Assembly (NCBI GenBank): GCA_973895155.1
Contig: OZ316896.1
Span: 1,860,001 to 1,924,000, forward strand
DNA length: 64,000 nt
Origin: Marsupella aquatica
Taxonomy: Eukaryota; Marchantiophyta
Reading direction: 5' to 3'
Shown: positions 36,622 through 48,300 of the stretch, in pieces
Position numbering within the stretch: the first letter of the stretch is position 1
How the letters are laid out: each line of letters opens with the position of its first letter
The notes under the pieces: model-generated
What the model was told of the DNA's origin: nothing
Databases searched by the model: none
What the model saw: the letters and a program-made list of their open reading frames with translations, nothing else
Translations under genes and position numbers: made by a program

Positions 36622-36906
36622 TCAAGAAGTGTTCAATTCTTCCACTGACTCACCCATGCAATTCTGATGTGGGGTGTGGGCCTTTGTAAGTTGCCTTTGG
36701 ATGATATGAGTCCAGCAAAAGTCCAGAAATTTGGTGGACATGTACTCTCCACCACGGTCTAAACTAAAACACCCAATGGGGGCTGAGAACTGGTTCTCAA
36801 CCATGAGTGTAAATTGTTTGAATGTGTCAAAGATTTGACTTTTTTGCAAGAGAAAATATACCCAAGTAAAACAGGAGTAATCATCAATGAGTGTAAGAAT
36901 ATACAT
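36622..36906 (-). pseudogene. Copia integrase core fragment
   Basis: An open stretch of 94 codons carries ILTLIDDYSCFTWVYFL, SLDRGGEYMSTKFLDFC and HTPHQN, the DDE integrase core of copia elements with both Asp positions recognisable. The third acidic block has degenerated (GESVEELN in place of the usual AERKNRT-like text). Upstream minus-strand text (36.93-37.16 kb) probably holds the degraded zinc-binding part. Confidence 0.88.
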
Positions 36907-37331
36907 GTAGGATCAAACCAAGACCTTGAATAAGACCACATAAGTCAGAATGTATGAGTTCTAGCACTCGTCTGGTGGTCGAGAGTACCGAGACATTGAG
37001 CACTTGGGAACTTTCTTGCAATGTTGCTTGTCAAGCACACATGGTTCACAAACACATTTGACGCATGGAAGTTTCGGAAGTCCAGTGACCATGGAGGTCT
37101 GGGATATACAATGGTTCATCTCATGATTGATGTGTCCTAAACATTGTTGCCAGAGTTGTATAATTGGAGCTGGCTGGGAGACTTCTAAATCGGCCCAGAC
37201 TGCAACAGGTTACAATGATGCTGAACGCAAGAGAGAGAGGGAATCGTTGAGACAATAGGGAGGCATTGTCAAAGCTTAGTCCTGGATTCTTGATAGCCTC
37301 AATATCTTCCATGGGTACGATATTTCTCCAG

Positions 37332-37757
37332 GTTGATCCACATTCTACTCATACACAATCTGACATGACTTGGAGTAAGCTTATTGCCACGTTATATTCC
37401 ATAAACTTATAATAAACTATAACAAACCCAGGACTCCCGCCAGGACTAAACCTTACTCCAAGTTAAGTATATCCAGGTTATGATACTTCCAAGGGTACCC
37501 ATGGAAATAAGTATATCCAGGTTATGATACTTCCATGGGTACCCATGGAAATATACAGTGGCAATAAGCTTACTGTAACTGGCCAGGGCAGCATTTCTAT
37601 TGATGACAATATAGATACTCCCTAAGGTTTTGTAGTCCCCGGCCGGATTGCAATGCAACCTTCTTTCCATTGGATCTCTCACCAATGCTGGTCACTTGGT
37701 TCTATTCAACTCCAAGTCATGTCTTGTGTATGAGTACAATGTGGATATACCTCAACA
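37332..37757. mobile_element. Nested inverted-repeat insertion inside the copia element
   Basis: About 45 bp at each end are inverted copies of each other: ATCCACATTCTACTCATACA at the left matches the reverse complement of TGTATGAGTACAATGTGGAT at the right, and the ACATGACTTGGA arm matches as well. Inside, GTAAGCTTATTGCCAC (37375-37390) is the exact reverse complement of 37558-37573. A 44-bp tandem duplication fills 37465-37552 and includes a perfect 20-bp palindrome, TTCCATGGGTACCCATGGAA, at 37531-37550. There is no coding capacity. The unit interrupts the gag side of the copia element. Confidence 0.6.
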
Positions 37758-37881
37758 TTGATACTTGCTAGGTGTCCAGCAAGTTCATTGATGGTGTTAG
37801 TGTAAGTATCGACTGAGCCACCTTACTTAGCTGGACTCTTTGGAGCTTTTGCTCCAATAGAAGCTGACGCTGCAAAAGCCT

Positions 37882-37896
37882 CCCCCCCCCCCCCCC
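37882..37896. repeat. Homopolymer C tract
   Basis: A run of about 15 C residues lies inside the copia element. It may be a sequencing or assembly weak point, so its length should not be trusted. Confidence 0.85.
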
Positions 37897-38381
37897 ACTC
37901 ATTGCTGCAAATGTTCCCAGCACTTGGTTGGGTCATTGAGTACTTGTCAACCTTGGGCAGAAGTTTTGGCTTCGCTGTAGCTGCCAAAATCAAGATGGTC
38001 TTCTTCTTTATTTCATGTGGAGTGAGATTCACTCCTCTATCAATATTGTTGCCATTGGCATCAGGTTTGATGCCAAAGTTGAGCTCTTCAAACAATTAAG
38101 TCATCTTGTTTCAGGAAATTCTTAACTATGATGGACAGGTCATATGGTTCACTAATCTATCAAGCTTATTGTTCTCGTGAAATGTCTAAAGCATTTCCAT
38201 ATTGATCCTTAGAGTTACTAAACAACAACTAGATCTAAGTGGCTGAGGAATTCTCATTGAGTCTATACTGATTCAAGTCTAGATTACCTATTCAGAGTAT
38301 CAATGAATCAGGGAAGCTCTCCACTTGATTACCATACTAGTTCTACTAGCTAGAGAGTTTAGATGCAGCGTTACTATCAGA

Positions 38382-38398
38382 GACGCAGCTCTGATAGA
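38382..38398 (-). promoter_or_regulatory. Copia primer-binding site (initiator Met tRNA type)
   Basis: On the minus strand, directly inside the 5' LTR, the sequence TATCAGAGC matches the core of the common plant copia primer-binding site TGGTATCAGAGC, with the first bases mutated. Its position fixes the element's orientation. Confidence 0.7.
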
Positions 38399-38401
38399 AG
38401 T

Positions 38402-38664
38402 TGTAAACAATCTCTAATGAAAGAATTGTATTGTGAACGTTGCAGAGGACCAAATATGTAGAGGGGAAAGGAGCCAGACTTGGCGGAAGATTAACGGATC
38501 CCCTAGCTAACAGATCTAACAGCTAGGTAGTTAACCATAAATAACCCACTACAGACATTAGACTTATTACGTTCGATCTTTCTCATCTGTGCCTAATCCT
38601 AATATGATCTATAGCTAATCGGAGTCATGTGCTACCTGACATTGTTCCCTAACTTATGAGTACA
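38402..38664 (-). repeat. Copia 5' LTR (right copy)
   Basis: This copy begins TGTAAACAATCTCTAATGA and ends AACTTATGAGTACA on the plus strand. It pairs with the left LTR at 33357-33632 with many substitutions and small indels. Confidence 0.85.
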
Positions 38665-38790
38665 ATTGGCTCTCTCTAAAGCGCACATTCCATAAGCGCT
38701 TACCCTCTATTAGTGCAGGTCATTCTGTTCTTCCCTTTTTTTTTACTTGGGATAAGCACAAACAGGGCTAAAATCAATTTGCTAAAGGAC

Positions 38791-38920
38791 AACTTTGTAA
38801 GTGCTTACCCTTGGTAAGTGTGTCTATGCTCACAACTTTATAAGTGCTTACCCTTGATAAGTGTCTCTATGCTCTTATCAGTAAACATACATAGAGACAC
38901 TTATCAAGGGTAGGCACTTA
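38791..38920. repeat. 43-bp tandem duplication leading into a 31-bp near-perfect hairpin
   Basis: Two direct copies of an AACTTT(G/A)TAAGTGCTTACC unit begin at 38791 and 38834. The second copy (arm 38841-38871) is followed after an 18-nt loop by its inverted copy at 38890-38920, with one mismatch over 31 bp. The transcript of either strand would fold into a stable stem-loop. It may be an end of a foldback transposon or a small-RNA precursor. Confidence 0.85.
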
Positions 38921-39539
38921 CATAAGTCCCCCAAGATACTTTTCTTTGCAATACATACTGACTGCAATACAATGGACTGCAATACTGGACTTCTATACAA
39001 TTTCTCTTTTTCTAAAGATACCAAAACAAAGTCAAATGTTGTGTATACAGTATTTGTATTCAGGCCATATCATGATGGCACAAGAAAGAGACGAGGGGAA
39101 CATTTAATGATGTGTCTTTTGTTCTATTTCACTTTGTTTGTCTTAAGCTAACTATATTAATACTTTCTCTTTTAAGTTCAGCCAAATGTGACCAAACCCC
39201 CTTTGGTCACGGGGCTGGTCAAGGACTGCAACACCTGGTTTTATTGCTTGCCTAATCTGTTGTCCTGGGAGAGTGCACTTAGAGAGAGTACTGTAGCCGG
39301 TTGAGAAGCTCTATTTGTTGGAGTTGTTGATCTTGTGATCATACATTCCGTCCCAGTGTCCCTGCAGGAGCCATCTCAGTACAGACCAATGGCGACTTCC
39401 CTCAGCCCGACACCTCAGAGAAATTGTTGGGTTTGGTGAATCCGCCTCAAAGTTTCTTTAAAAGCGTATGCAAGATCCTGTCAATAGCCAAGAGCGAGAG
39501 GGAGGCAGCTTTCGACAGAGGGTATCAGTGGAACTTCAG

Positions 39540-39870
39540 AGGGCCCAGACTTTCACTATTCTTAGTAGGCCGAGACAGTTGGTTTTAGGGCCTCTAGGCA
39601 GATTCCCCTCCTTGACCCTCCTATGCGGTTTACTCCATAGCTTTACAGGCTTTTCAGTTTACCGCCCAGCAAGGTCTATTGTTTGTTGTTTTCTCCTTTG
39701 TCTTTTGGTTTAATTTGCTTGGTCACTCCTAGACTTCCTAGGCCTCTTTGGTTTTCTTGGGATCCTTGGCTTCCCCCCCTTAATTGGGGTTTTTGGCCTT
39801 TTGGAGTGCATGGCGTTCCTGTCTTTTGCGTTCCTGTTTTTGGCAGTGTGATATATAGCTTTGTGGCCTT
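39540..39870 (-). repeat. Dispersed repeat family, copy 3
   Basis: Read on the minus strand, it gives ATATATCACACTGCCAAAAA, then GGCCAAAAACCCCAATTAAG, A/G-rich text, GAAAAGCCTGTAAAGCTATG, CCGCATAGGAGGGTC and GAATCTGCCTAG, the same order as copy 1 at 10820-11480. Divergence is moderate. Confidence 0.7.
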
Positions 39871-39894
39871 CATGTCTTTTTGGCATATATATGG

Positions 39895-40116
39895 CTTTGG
39901 AGATCGTGAACAATGTTTCCTGTCATCAGCTTCAGAAACAGTCATGAGGACTTAGTCAAGAACGAGAGCGAGACAGCTTTGGAGATCGTGAACAATGTTT
40001 CCTGTCATCAGCTTCAGAAACAGTCATGAGGACTTAGTCAAGAACGAGAGGGAGACAGCTTTGGAGATCGTGAACAATGTTTCCTGTCATCAGCTGCAGA
40101 AAACAGTCATGAACGA
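39895..40116. repeat. 82-bp tandem array, about 2.6 copies
   Basis: GGAGATCGTGAACAATG recurs at about 39899, 39981 and 40063 (period 82). Each is followed by TTTCCTGTCATCAGCT and CAGTCATGA. Two copies are complete and nearly identical; the third is truncated and diverges after CAGCTGCAGAAAACAG. Confidence 0.88.
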
Positions 40117-40424
40117 CTGGTCTGAAGTCTACCTTTAGAACAAGAAACCCCTCCAGTTCGTTGTTGAAAAAAATTCATTAGCTGCAGAGAAGAGAAAAAC
40201 TGTCATGAACGAAAGGGGAAGTTTGTGAATCCCAGCTCTCAACAGAATTTTGCGATGACCTCCCTCTCGCGCTCGCGTAAATGCCCTCACAACGTTCGTT
40301 CTAATTGTTCGAGCTGAATTTCTCACTCTCTAGTGTAAAATGCCCTCACATCGTTCGTTCCGGTTCTTCGAGCTGAAGAGATTTGCGAGGCGAAGGAGAA
40401 ACGAATAGCAGGTCGTACCACGTA

Positions 40425-40610
40425 GTAACCTTTGTTGGCTTGTTGTTCTTCTCGGGTTTTTTGGGGACTCTTGCGCTTGAGGGGCCTCTTCGGTCTTCTT
40501 GGGGTCTCTTCCTTTTCCTCTTTCCCCCCTTAGTTGGGTCTTTCGCCTTTGGGATCCTCTCCCGGTTTCGCGTTGTTGTTTCTTTGGCAGTTTGATCTAT
40601 ATGTACCGGA
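40425..40610 (-). repeat. Dispersed repeat family, copy 4
   Basis: Read on the minus strand, it gives ATAGATCAAACTGCCAAAGA, CCCAAAGGCGAAAGACCCAA and then GGGG/GAAGAGG-type text, the left half of the family signature. It lies about 340 bp upstream of the GT17 start codon, so it may contribute to that gene's promoter. Confidence 0.65.
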
Positions 40611-40947
40611 CCCATAGGAGAATTATTGACGAGTACTCTACGTCCTAAAGCGATCGGTCCTGTAGTTCATGAACACTTTCTGGAGCTTTGTAATGGCTCT
40701 CTAAAAGGCTTCGACAAAATCGTGAAACAGAGTGAGCAAAGGCGTTGGCAGGGCCTACGATTTCGAGCTGTTGCTGCACACAAAGGAAGGCGCGAGACGA
40801 TGGTCGAGATCACCAACATCAAGTCGTCATTGTGCTGGAGAGTGATTATCTGGTACAGTGGAGGCGATGGAAACCTGACAATAGACCGATACTGAGCCTT
40901 TTTGATCGCTACAGCGGGGACGGAGACGGAGGACGCAGTGTGAGGAA

Positions 40948-42524
40948 ATGAGGGAGGGGAATTCGAAGGGACCAGTGCGACGGAGATGGAATGTGAAAAT
41001 TATCCTCGGATTAGCCTTGTTTGTCACTCTAGGAACGCTCATCTACTACCACTTCCTAAGCGTTTCGTATTTCTTGCGCCCAGTTTGGGACACGGCTCCC
41101 AAGCCCTTCAAATTCGTCCCTCACTACTACGCCGACAACGTGTCTGTCGCCAAACTCTGCCACCTTCACGGCTGGCACCCGCTATGGAGACCTCGCCGCG
41201 TCTTTGACGCCATCATGTTCAGCATTGAGCTTGACCTTTTGGAAATTCGGTACCGTGAGCTTTCTCCTGTCGTCACGAAATTCGTGCTGGTGGAATCCGA
41301 GCAGACCTTCACCGGGCGGCCCAAATCTCTGTACTTCGATGAGAATCGCGACCGATTCAAGTTCGTGGCGGACCGTCTGGCGTACGGTGCGATGCCTGGT
41401 CGAGAGGTGGCGCCTGGAGAGAATCCGTTCAATCTGGAGAGGCGACAAAGAGCTTTCACGGAGCAAATCGTGAGAGAGGCTGGAATCCTTCCGGGTGATC
41501 TGCTCATAATGTCCGACGTCGACGAGATTCCAAGCGCGCACACTGTGAGGCTCCTGCAGTCGTGCCATGGGTGGCCTTCTCCCATGCACTTGCAGATGAC
41601 AAACTACCTTCATTCGTTGGAGTTTCTAGTGGATCGTAGCGGCTGGAGAGGGTCCGTTCACATTTATGATCCGCAGTGGACTGGCTATACGCACTCTCGC
41701 CGATCTGACTACATCCTTTCCGAATCTGGTTGGCACTTTAGGTGGGTCGACCTCCTTGACCAAGAACTTCGTTCAATTCAATTCCCTTATCATCAATGCT
41801 GTTGATGGGTGTCTGACTTTGGCCGACGTTTAGTCTTAAACCCTGAAAAGTGTGTTTTGAAAATTTTGTCAATCTCAGGAGTTCTGAAGTAACATGGGTA
41901 AGTATGGGTAGGCATATTTGGTTTTCATCGGTCATTGGTTTGTTTAAAAGATTGATATAGACTCTATTTTTTTGTCGCACGAAAGAACCCAAAAGCTCTG
42001 GTTCGCTCTCTGTTCTGTTCTCGTTAGAGTAGTTACTTTTTCAATCATGCCAATTTTATTCCAGTCAATTTCTTCTTGGGCGAGTACTCAATCCGATTCT
42101 GCCTTTCTTCTTGAACCAGAGTCGGTCAAATGGCACAACCACGCACGGCACATAGACACTAGAATACCAAATCAAATGATAGCGGGAGACAATTTTGACT
42201 TTAATTTGTGCATACGTACATTTGTTTTGCAGCTTTTGCTTACGTTACATCAACGATTTTATTTTCAAAATGACTTCTTACAGTCATGCTGATCGCGTGC
42301 GCTCCAAATCCTTCTTGGATCCAGGCAGAATCCAGGCTGTTATTTGTGAGGGCAGGGACCTCTTTGACATGCTACCAGAAGAATATACATTCCGTGAGCT
42401 CCTCACAAAAATGGGCCCTGTACCGAAATCCTACTCTGCCGTGCATTTCCCTGCCTACTTGTTGGAGAACGCTGAGAAATTCAAGTATCTTTTTCCGGGC
42501 AACTGCATTCGAGAGCCTGGCTGA
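40948..42524 (+). CDS. GT17 family N-acetylglucosaminyltransferase (MGAT3-like), 2 exons
   Basis: Join(40948..41741, 42233..42524); 361 residues, normal for plant GT17. A short basic N-terminus ([11 protein letters not shown]) precedes a signal anchor at about residues 15-37, giving the type II Golgi topology of glycosyltransferases. Conserved blocks are [44 protein letters not shown] and [11 protein letters not shown], with the D190-V-D192 motif likely binding metal and nucleotide sugar. The HSLEF, GWHFSFC and [18 protein letters not shown] blocks continue across the splice. The intron (491 bp) splits an AG|C serine codon after GWHF. By family the activity is beta-1,4-mannosyl-glycoprotein 4-beta-N-acetylglucosaminyltransferase-like, although bisecting GlcNAc has not been shown for plants, so the substrate is open. 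An in-frame TGA not far upstream supports the chosen ATG. Confidence 0.92.
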
Positions 42525-45385
42525 ATAGAGAGAACCTTACAACTGATCTCATAAGGTATGCCTCTGTGGTGTACCCAGGAAGTGTACTTCCATCGCTTTT
42601 CTTCGAACTCGAATTTTCTGAAGTGAGAGATATCATTGTATCATGGATATCATTCGTGGCTTTTCACTGACTTCAACCATCTGTTTGTAGAGTCTGGATT
42701 TGCACACCGGGTATATGGATTGGGCAGACCAGGTGGATGTCCCCCTGTATCGTCGATGTCCTCCATATATTTTCTGGAGAGATGCATAGGTAGGCATTCG
42801 CTCGTCTCTATTCGTTCTGAATGTATTGGTATGGTGAGTAACATCGACGCAACTTCTCTGACATGATACAATATCCGCATGATTCCCGTCTCTGTTTGTC
42901 CATGCCGTGCACTACATTCGATTCTATTCCGAATCGCTTTGGCTAGTTCTGGACATGGAATATGCACCTGATTAGATTAGGAACAACTAACAGTTCGGTG
43001 TAGAGTGCCCATACCTTACATCTAAACGTGACTCTGGACTCGTGAAAAATGTGAGACGATGAGGGACGTTGGATTGTTTAGTCTTTAGGTACTGACGTCT
43101 ATTGCTATTGAAACCGTCCACATCTTCCAGCCCTTTATGAGTTTCTTTATTGTCTTCTTGGTAAAGCTTTGAGAAAGGGAGGACGGGAAGTTGTGTCACA
43201 TGAGCTGACGCAACGGCGTTTTCTCCGTTTTTGATGTGTAGGAAAAGGACAATGAGATGCAAGCGACAGTTGCAAGCCATGGAAGGAACTGGAACTCGTG
43301 ATTATACTAAAGCTGGCCACATTAAGGCGAACCTTCACTTCAACAAAATGCAGACAAGATGATGAAGATGTGCTTTGCAATGAGCCACCTGCAGCAGATG
43401 TAGAACCCAGCTGAGACAGCTTGCAATGAAGATGAAAGATATAATGAGAAAGCGGCAAGAAGTCAGCGGAAGTTATGATTCTGATCAGATAATAGCGATT
43501 TGTTCCTCGGTGCTCCCTAAGGCATCAAAATTGTTAGAGAATTGAGCCTGTAGCCACTGACCCAGCTAAAACAGACAGAAAGAAGTGGATTCTCATTTGC
43601 TTGAATGGACTTTCAAAACTGTGATGGACCAGGTCCAAACATTGAAATGTGCTTGTCCAAACATTGAAATGTGCTTGGATAACAAGTTCACACAAGATTA
43701 AAAAATAACATGTGAACAGAAGTCTAACTGGCGACTCTGGATAGTCATTCTTCAAATTGGATTTTTTGCAACAACACAGTGTCTCAGGATTGACTTTATC
43801 TCGTTTGAAAGACATTGAATGAGCTTTCCATAGACCAATTTCACTCGATTCTGATCACAGTTTGGAAACATTGTGAGTGCCAAAGGCAAGCCGGGTTTCC
43901 AAGACTTACTCAACTTGGTTACGCATCTGGTCTGATGGCTTTTCTGGCCTCGTGATTAAATTACTGCTTGTGAGGTCCATCCAAATTGCATGGTTCACTG
44001 AAGATTTGTCTGCTCTTCAGTTGCACACATCTCACTTTGTTTTGCCTGTCCTAGAATAAGAGCTGAGTAAAAGCTCTAGGGATATCTATTAAAAATATTA
44101 ACAAAGTACGACCAGAGCCATCAAACCCGAAATTTGACAAGCTTGGAAAGCAAGAACCTCTTGTCCAACGCGCACTGAACAATGCATAATGTAGTTTTGA
44201 GATTACTAGGTTACCATCTTTTTGTTGTTGTTGAAATACATACTTTGCCGTCATTTTAAAGCCAGGGTGGCAAATTAACTCATGTTAGCTTAAAATGATC
44301 TAATGGAGGCCAACTTACATCTGATGCTGAAACTGACTTCATACTCACTTTCCCACCCAATGTGGCTCTCCAACTTGGTGGTGGGTCTTCCTATCAGAAA
44401 TTAAAGGTAACCAGGAGTGGAATGAACAGGGACAAGATGACCACAAGAGACTCACCCCCAAAGTGGAGGGCAATACCAGGATAGACCAGTCAAGGTTGAT
44501 GAGAATTACACGTGAATGCAATAACGGTGCAAGATGATCACCCTTGGGTCATTCTAAGCTAACTTGAGTTAGTTTGCCGAACCCATGCTGGAAAAAAGAT
44601 CCAAAGTAATACTTTATTGAAATTAACTAAAAAGAAAAAAGGTGATTCTCCCATGGACCAAGCCAGTGACCCATACAACCCCCATGGACTGTGACACCTT
44701 TTACACTTCACTCATTGACATCCTTTGGTTTCCAAAAAAATCTCAAAAGCAAAATTTGACCTTCTATATCTCCCTTTCTATGTATCCCAATTGGCTCTTC
44801 TTAGGCTCATTAAAATGAGCTTACTTTACTTAGAAAGACCTTTCCAACAACTGTAGCCGCTCTAGTTTTCAGATGACAGCTAAAAAAACTAACTGTAGTT
44901 AGGTTTGCTGGAGCCACAAACCGTGCCGTCAAAGAAATTAACAAACAAATGGACTGTCGCAACTGTGACTGTGGTCGAGAGTCCAGCCTCGTGAGGAATG
45001 TTTTATGAGGAACGTTTCTCGACCATTCTGAAACAAGGACGCATGTGGGTACTGCAGTATGCTTGCGAGGGTCACGAAGAGTAGAGAATCAGCACGAGAG
45101 GCCCACAGATTAGTATTTGAATGCTGAACCTCAATTGGCACCATCCTGCTTGTCCCTTCGAAAAACAATGACTCGAATTTCAACGGTAAGTTGAATGTTT
45201 TCCTTCACACCTGTTCTGAGAATTGCCTCGCCTCGTGAGAATTCGGAAGGGTCGAGCGATTTCGATGTATGCCTGAGAATTAGGTTGCGATTACGCATCC
45301 TGTGAGTGCTGCCGAGTGGCACTCACTTGTGAATTTGCATTTGTGCAGGGTTGAAAGGAACAAAGCGCATTGAGAAGGAGGAGCG
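42525..45385. other. Intergenic region between GT17 and PEX1 genes
   Basis: No gene was recognised. A tandem pair of the 22-bp unit GTCCAAACATTGAAATGTGC(TT) sits at 43633-43676. The last few hundred bases before 45386 are the likely PEX1 promoter and 5' UTR. Other frames are short and unrelated to known families. Confidence 0.5.
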
Positions 45386-48300
45386 ATGGAGTTGGATGTC
45401 AGGAGAGTGGGGCTACAGAGCTGCTTTGTGGCCCTTCCTCCTGCTGTGTTGGAGATTCTTCTAGCCGATAATCGGTTGCCGTCTTTCCCTTTCGTGATTG
45501 AGCTAAAACCGGTTCGGAGTTTGGGCGGAAGTGCCGTCCCATGCTTCGTTGCCTGGAATGGTGCTGCTTCGTCTTCTAGACAAATTGAGGTATCAAAGTC
45601 CTCATCTGTATTTTCGAATTCTGCCCCTCACCCTCTGTGAATAATGCTTTCAGTCCATTTGTTGGCTCTAATCATTTTTTCTCAATTTACCCTCCTTCTT
45701 GAAGGTACCGGAAGTATTGGCAGAATGCATCGGTTTGTCCGCGGGTGCTCGGGTACGCGTGCGTGCACGAGGAGACGTTATGGCGGCTGAAACTGTCGTT
45801 GTGGAGCCAGCTACTGAAGACGATTGGGAAATTCTGGAGCTCAATGCAGAGTACCTGGAAAACAATATCTTGTCCAAAGTAAGTATACGAGTTCCTCTTA
45901 CTCACAGAAATAAATCTGAAGGTTTCCTAAGAGGATGAACGTTTTAGCACCATGGTTCAGTCGTAAGAGCTTCAGTCCATGATGGAAACTTAAATACATA
46001 CCGTAAGGCACATTTGTAAGAAAGTGCGGAATTGCAGCAATAAACAGAATTTAGCTCATAAGCTACCAAAAAGAAAGAAAAAATGAGCTGTTGCAGTTCT
46101 TTATACTATAAAATGAGGGCTCTGTTTAATTGCACTGGATTACCGCGTTTATAATAGTGAGGAGACATTGCTATGTTGTACGGACGGGCTGGATGTGTAT
46201 TTGTCGAGTGTGGTTTTAAGATTGGACTTGGAACAGAAAACTCTGCTTTTGAACAAGGATAGGCAACAGTTTCCGAACACTAACAGGGAAACTTGTGCCC
46301 CGTGACAATCTAAATTCCAGGTGGGTGTTGTGGCTGAAGGACAACAATTCCCAGTGTGGGTGACTGGACAAGTGGTGCTTACTCTCCGTGTAATTTCAAC
46401 CTCACCTAAAGGAATTGTGGGTATTCCTACTCCCTCATTAATATTTTTGAAGAGGCTGACGTTTGCCTGTCTTGCATATGATTTCATTGGCAAAATGTCG
46501 CATCGGTCATGTCAGTTATCCATTACGAAAATCTGAGAGAATTGAGTACATGAGGCTAAACATTCCATTAATTCCACTTTTCTGGAATATGAGTTTCTCT
46601 GGTCTGGGTGTTCTAGACTTGGCGTTTGAATTTTTAAATGAAAAATGTGGTGAAGATACACCTAGTTGGCCCTTTCTCAAAATGCGTGACTGAGGGAGAA
46701 ACAATAAGCAGTGGTAGGTATTCTCTGGCAGTCCATGGCTCCCAGATGGAGCCCTATTTACTTATCTTATTGAATCTCCCTTAACGTAGATTTTATTGCG
46801 GAGCCCTATTTACTTATCCGATTGAGTCTCCCTTAACGTAGATTTTATTGCCGAGTAAAGATTCAAGTAGAACTGGAAGTAGAACTCTTACTTTGTGTAA
46901 ATCCCCAACTCCAGGATACCTGGAAGAACAAATCCAACAAGCTAGAACTTTAGAATCAACTCGTTTATGCTTTTAGTGGACATCTCGGTATAGTCTACAG
47001 CACAGTTTTATACGCCGTTCATGCGTAGGTACCTGTACGCTTATTGCCAAAATGCTCTTTTGAAAGGTGTGCAGGTGAAGTTGGTCCCTGGAGTAGAGCT
47101 CGTAGTTGCACCAAAGAAGCGTCAAGTATACAAACCGCCCTCAACCAGTGATGGTGGGGTTGATGAATCTCTGCTGCAAGAAGCCAATTTGATTCCCGCG
47201 AAGGAGGCTTGGCTTCGTGTGCAAGAGCTGCATTCCTCATTTGTGAAGAAGCTGGACCTGGCTGGAATGACCTGCTCAACAACACCGTCCACAACCATTT
47301 TCGTGTCTCCAAACAGTGCCAAAGCTGGTTTGCTTGAAGATGGGCAGCTTGTTGTCCTAAGCTGTGGAGAAGGCGAAACTCAGACAGAGGTAGTTGGCTC
47401 CAACGGAAAGTATCATCGCAGAGGAGCTCCAGTGCATAGGCAGAGAAGACAGCGGGAGGGTGTTGCTTATGTGGAAGAGGAAGACGTAGGAAAATTGGAC
47501 GAGGATACACCTCACAGAGATGCGATTGTACGGCTGAAGTTCTGGGAAGGGGTTGCAGCTGGGCATGTGATGGTCGCTTTTCCTCTTCGGGTCTTCATTG
47601 GAGCAACAATCCATATGCGTATGTTTTCCTCAAGTCTATGGTTAGTGAGTTGATATTCTTCTTCTTTCTGGTTGATATGTTCTCATTGCATACTTTTTCC
47701 TTTTTAGACGTTTGGTGCCATACAAGCGTTGAAAAGTACTGTGCTATTGATTGCTGGGGTTGAGTTCCTTAGTTGGATGGTCACGACCCGCGCAATCTCT
47801 TGAGCTATGGACTTTGGTTCAATCTACTCATGCACTTGCATTTGCACTGTCTACGTGGATCATAATAGTTTGGGATTATAGTTCCCTTTAAGTGAGATCA
47901 CAGTAGGGCACTGGAACGTACTGGAAGATGGTTTGCCTTAGTGGTAGTAAAATGCAGTGGCTGGTGATGCAGCTGTCCACCTTCAAGCAATAGCTCTGAG
48001 GACTTCGGTACGGCCGAGTGCTCTGGTCCTATCGCCTGTACTTTTCGAACCAGTTGAAGGCGATGATGGCTCAGGTGACAGTCAAAGTAATGATTGGGAT
48101 GCGTCTGCAATTTCAAGATCTCTTGAACAAGAGACAGATGAAATGCATGTGAAAGAAGGCGCCCAGGGCAAGTGGCAGCGACACCGCCATCTGCTAGATG
48201 CAACCACGGGATTTCTGGAGAAGAGCACTGTTTCCGATAGCGCTCACGATACACGTATATCTTCCCTAGTATTGTCTTGGCTGGATGCTCAACTTGCTTT

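Larger units (their letters stand above)
33357..38664 (-). mobile_element. Decayed Ty1/copia LTR retrotransposon
   Basis: Two similar LTRs bracket about 4.8 kb in which copia-type integrase, reverse transcriptase and RNase H fragments follow each other on the minus strand in copia order. Just inside the right LTR the minus strand reads TATCAGAGC, the core of a primer-binding site complementary to initiator Met tRNA, so the right LTR is the 5' LTR. The coding part is broken by stops and frameshifts, the LTRs have diverged visibly and no clear target-site duplication was found, so the element is old and inactive. A 420-bp inverted-repeat insertion sits in the gag side at 37.33-37.76 kb. Confidence 0.88.
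38665..40947. other. Intergenic region between copia element and GT17 gene
   Basis: The region holds the hairpin at 38.8-38.9 kb, copies 3 and 4 of the dispersed repeat family on the minus strand, an 82-bp tandem array, and from about 40.62 kb the likely 5' flank or 5' UTR of the glycosyltransferase gene. No gene was recognised in 38.92-39.50 kb. Confidence 0.5.

Noticed and set aside
47019-47510. 163-codon minus-strand frame
   Set aside because: It is the antisense shadow of PEX1 exon 4, whose sense frame matches the family.
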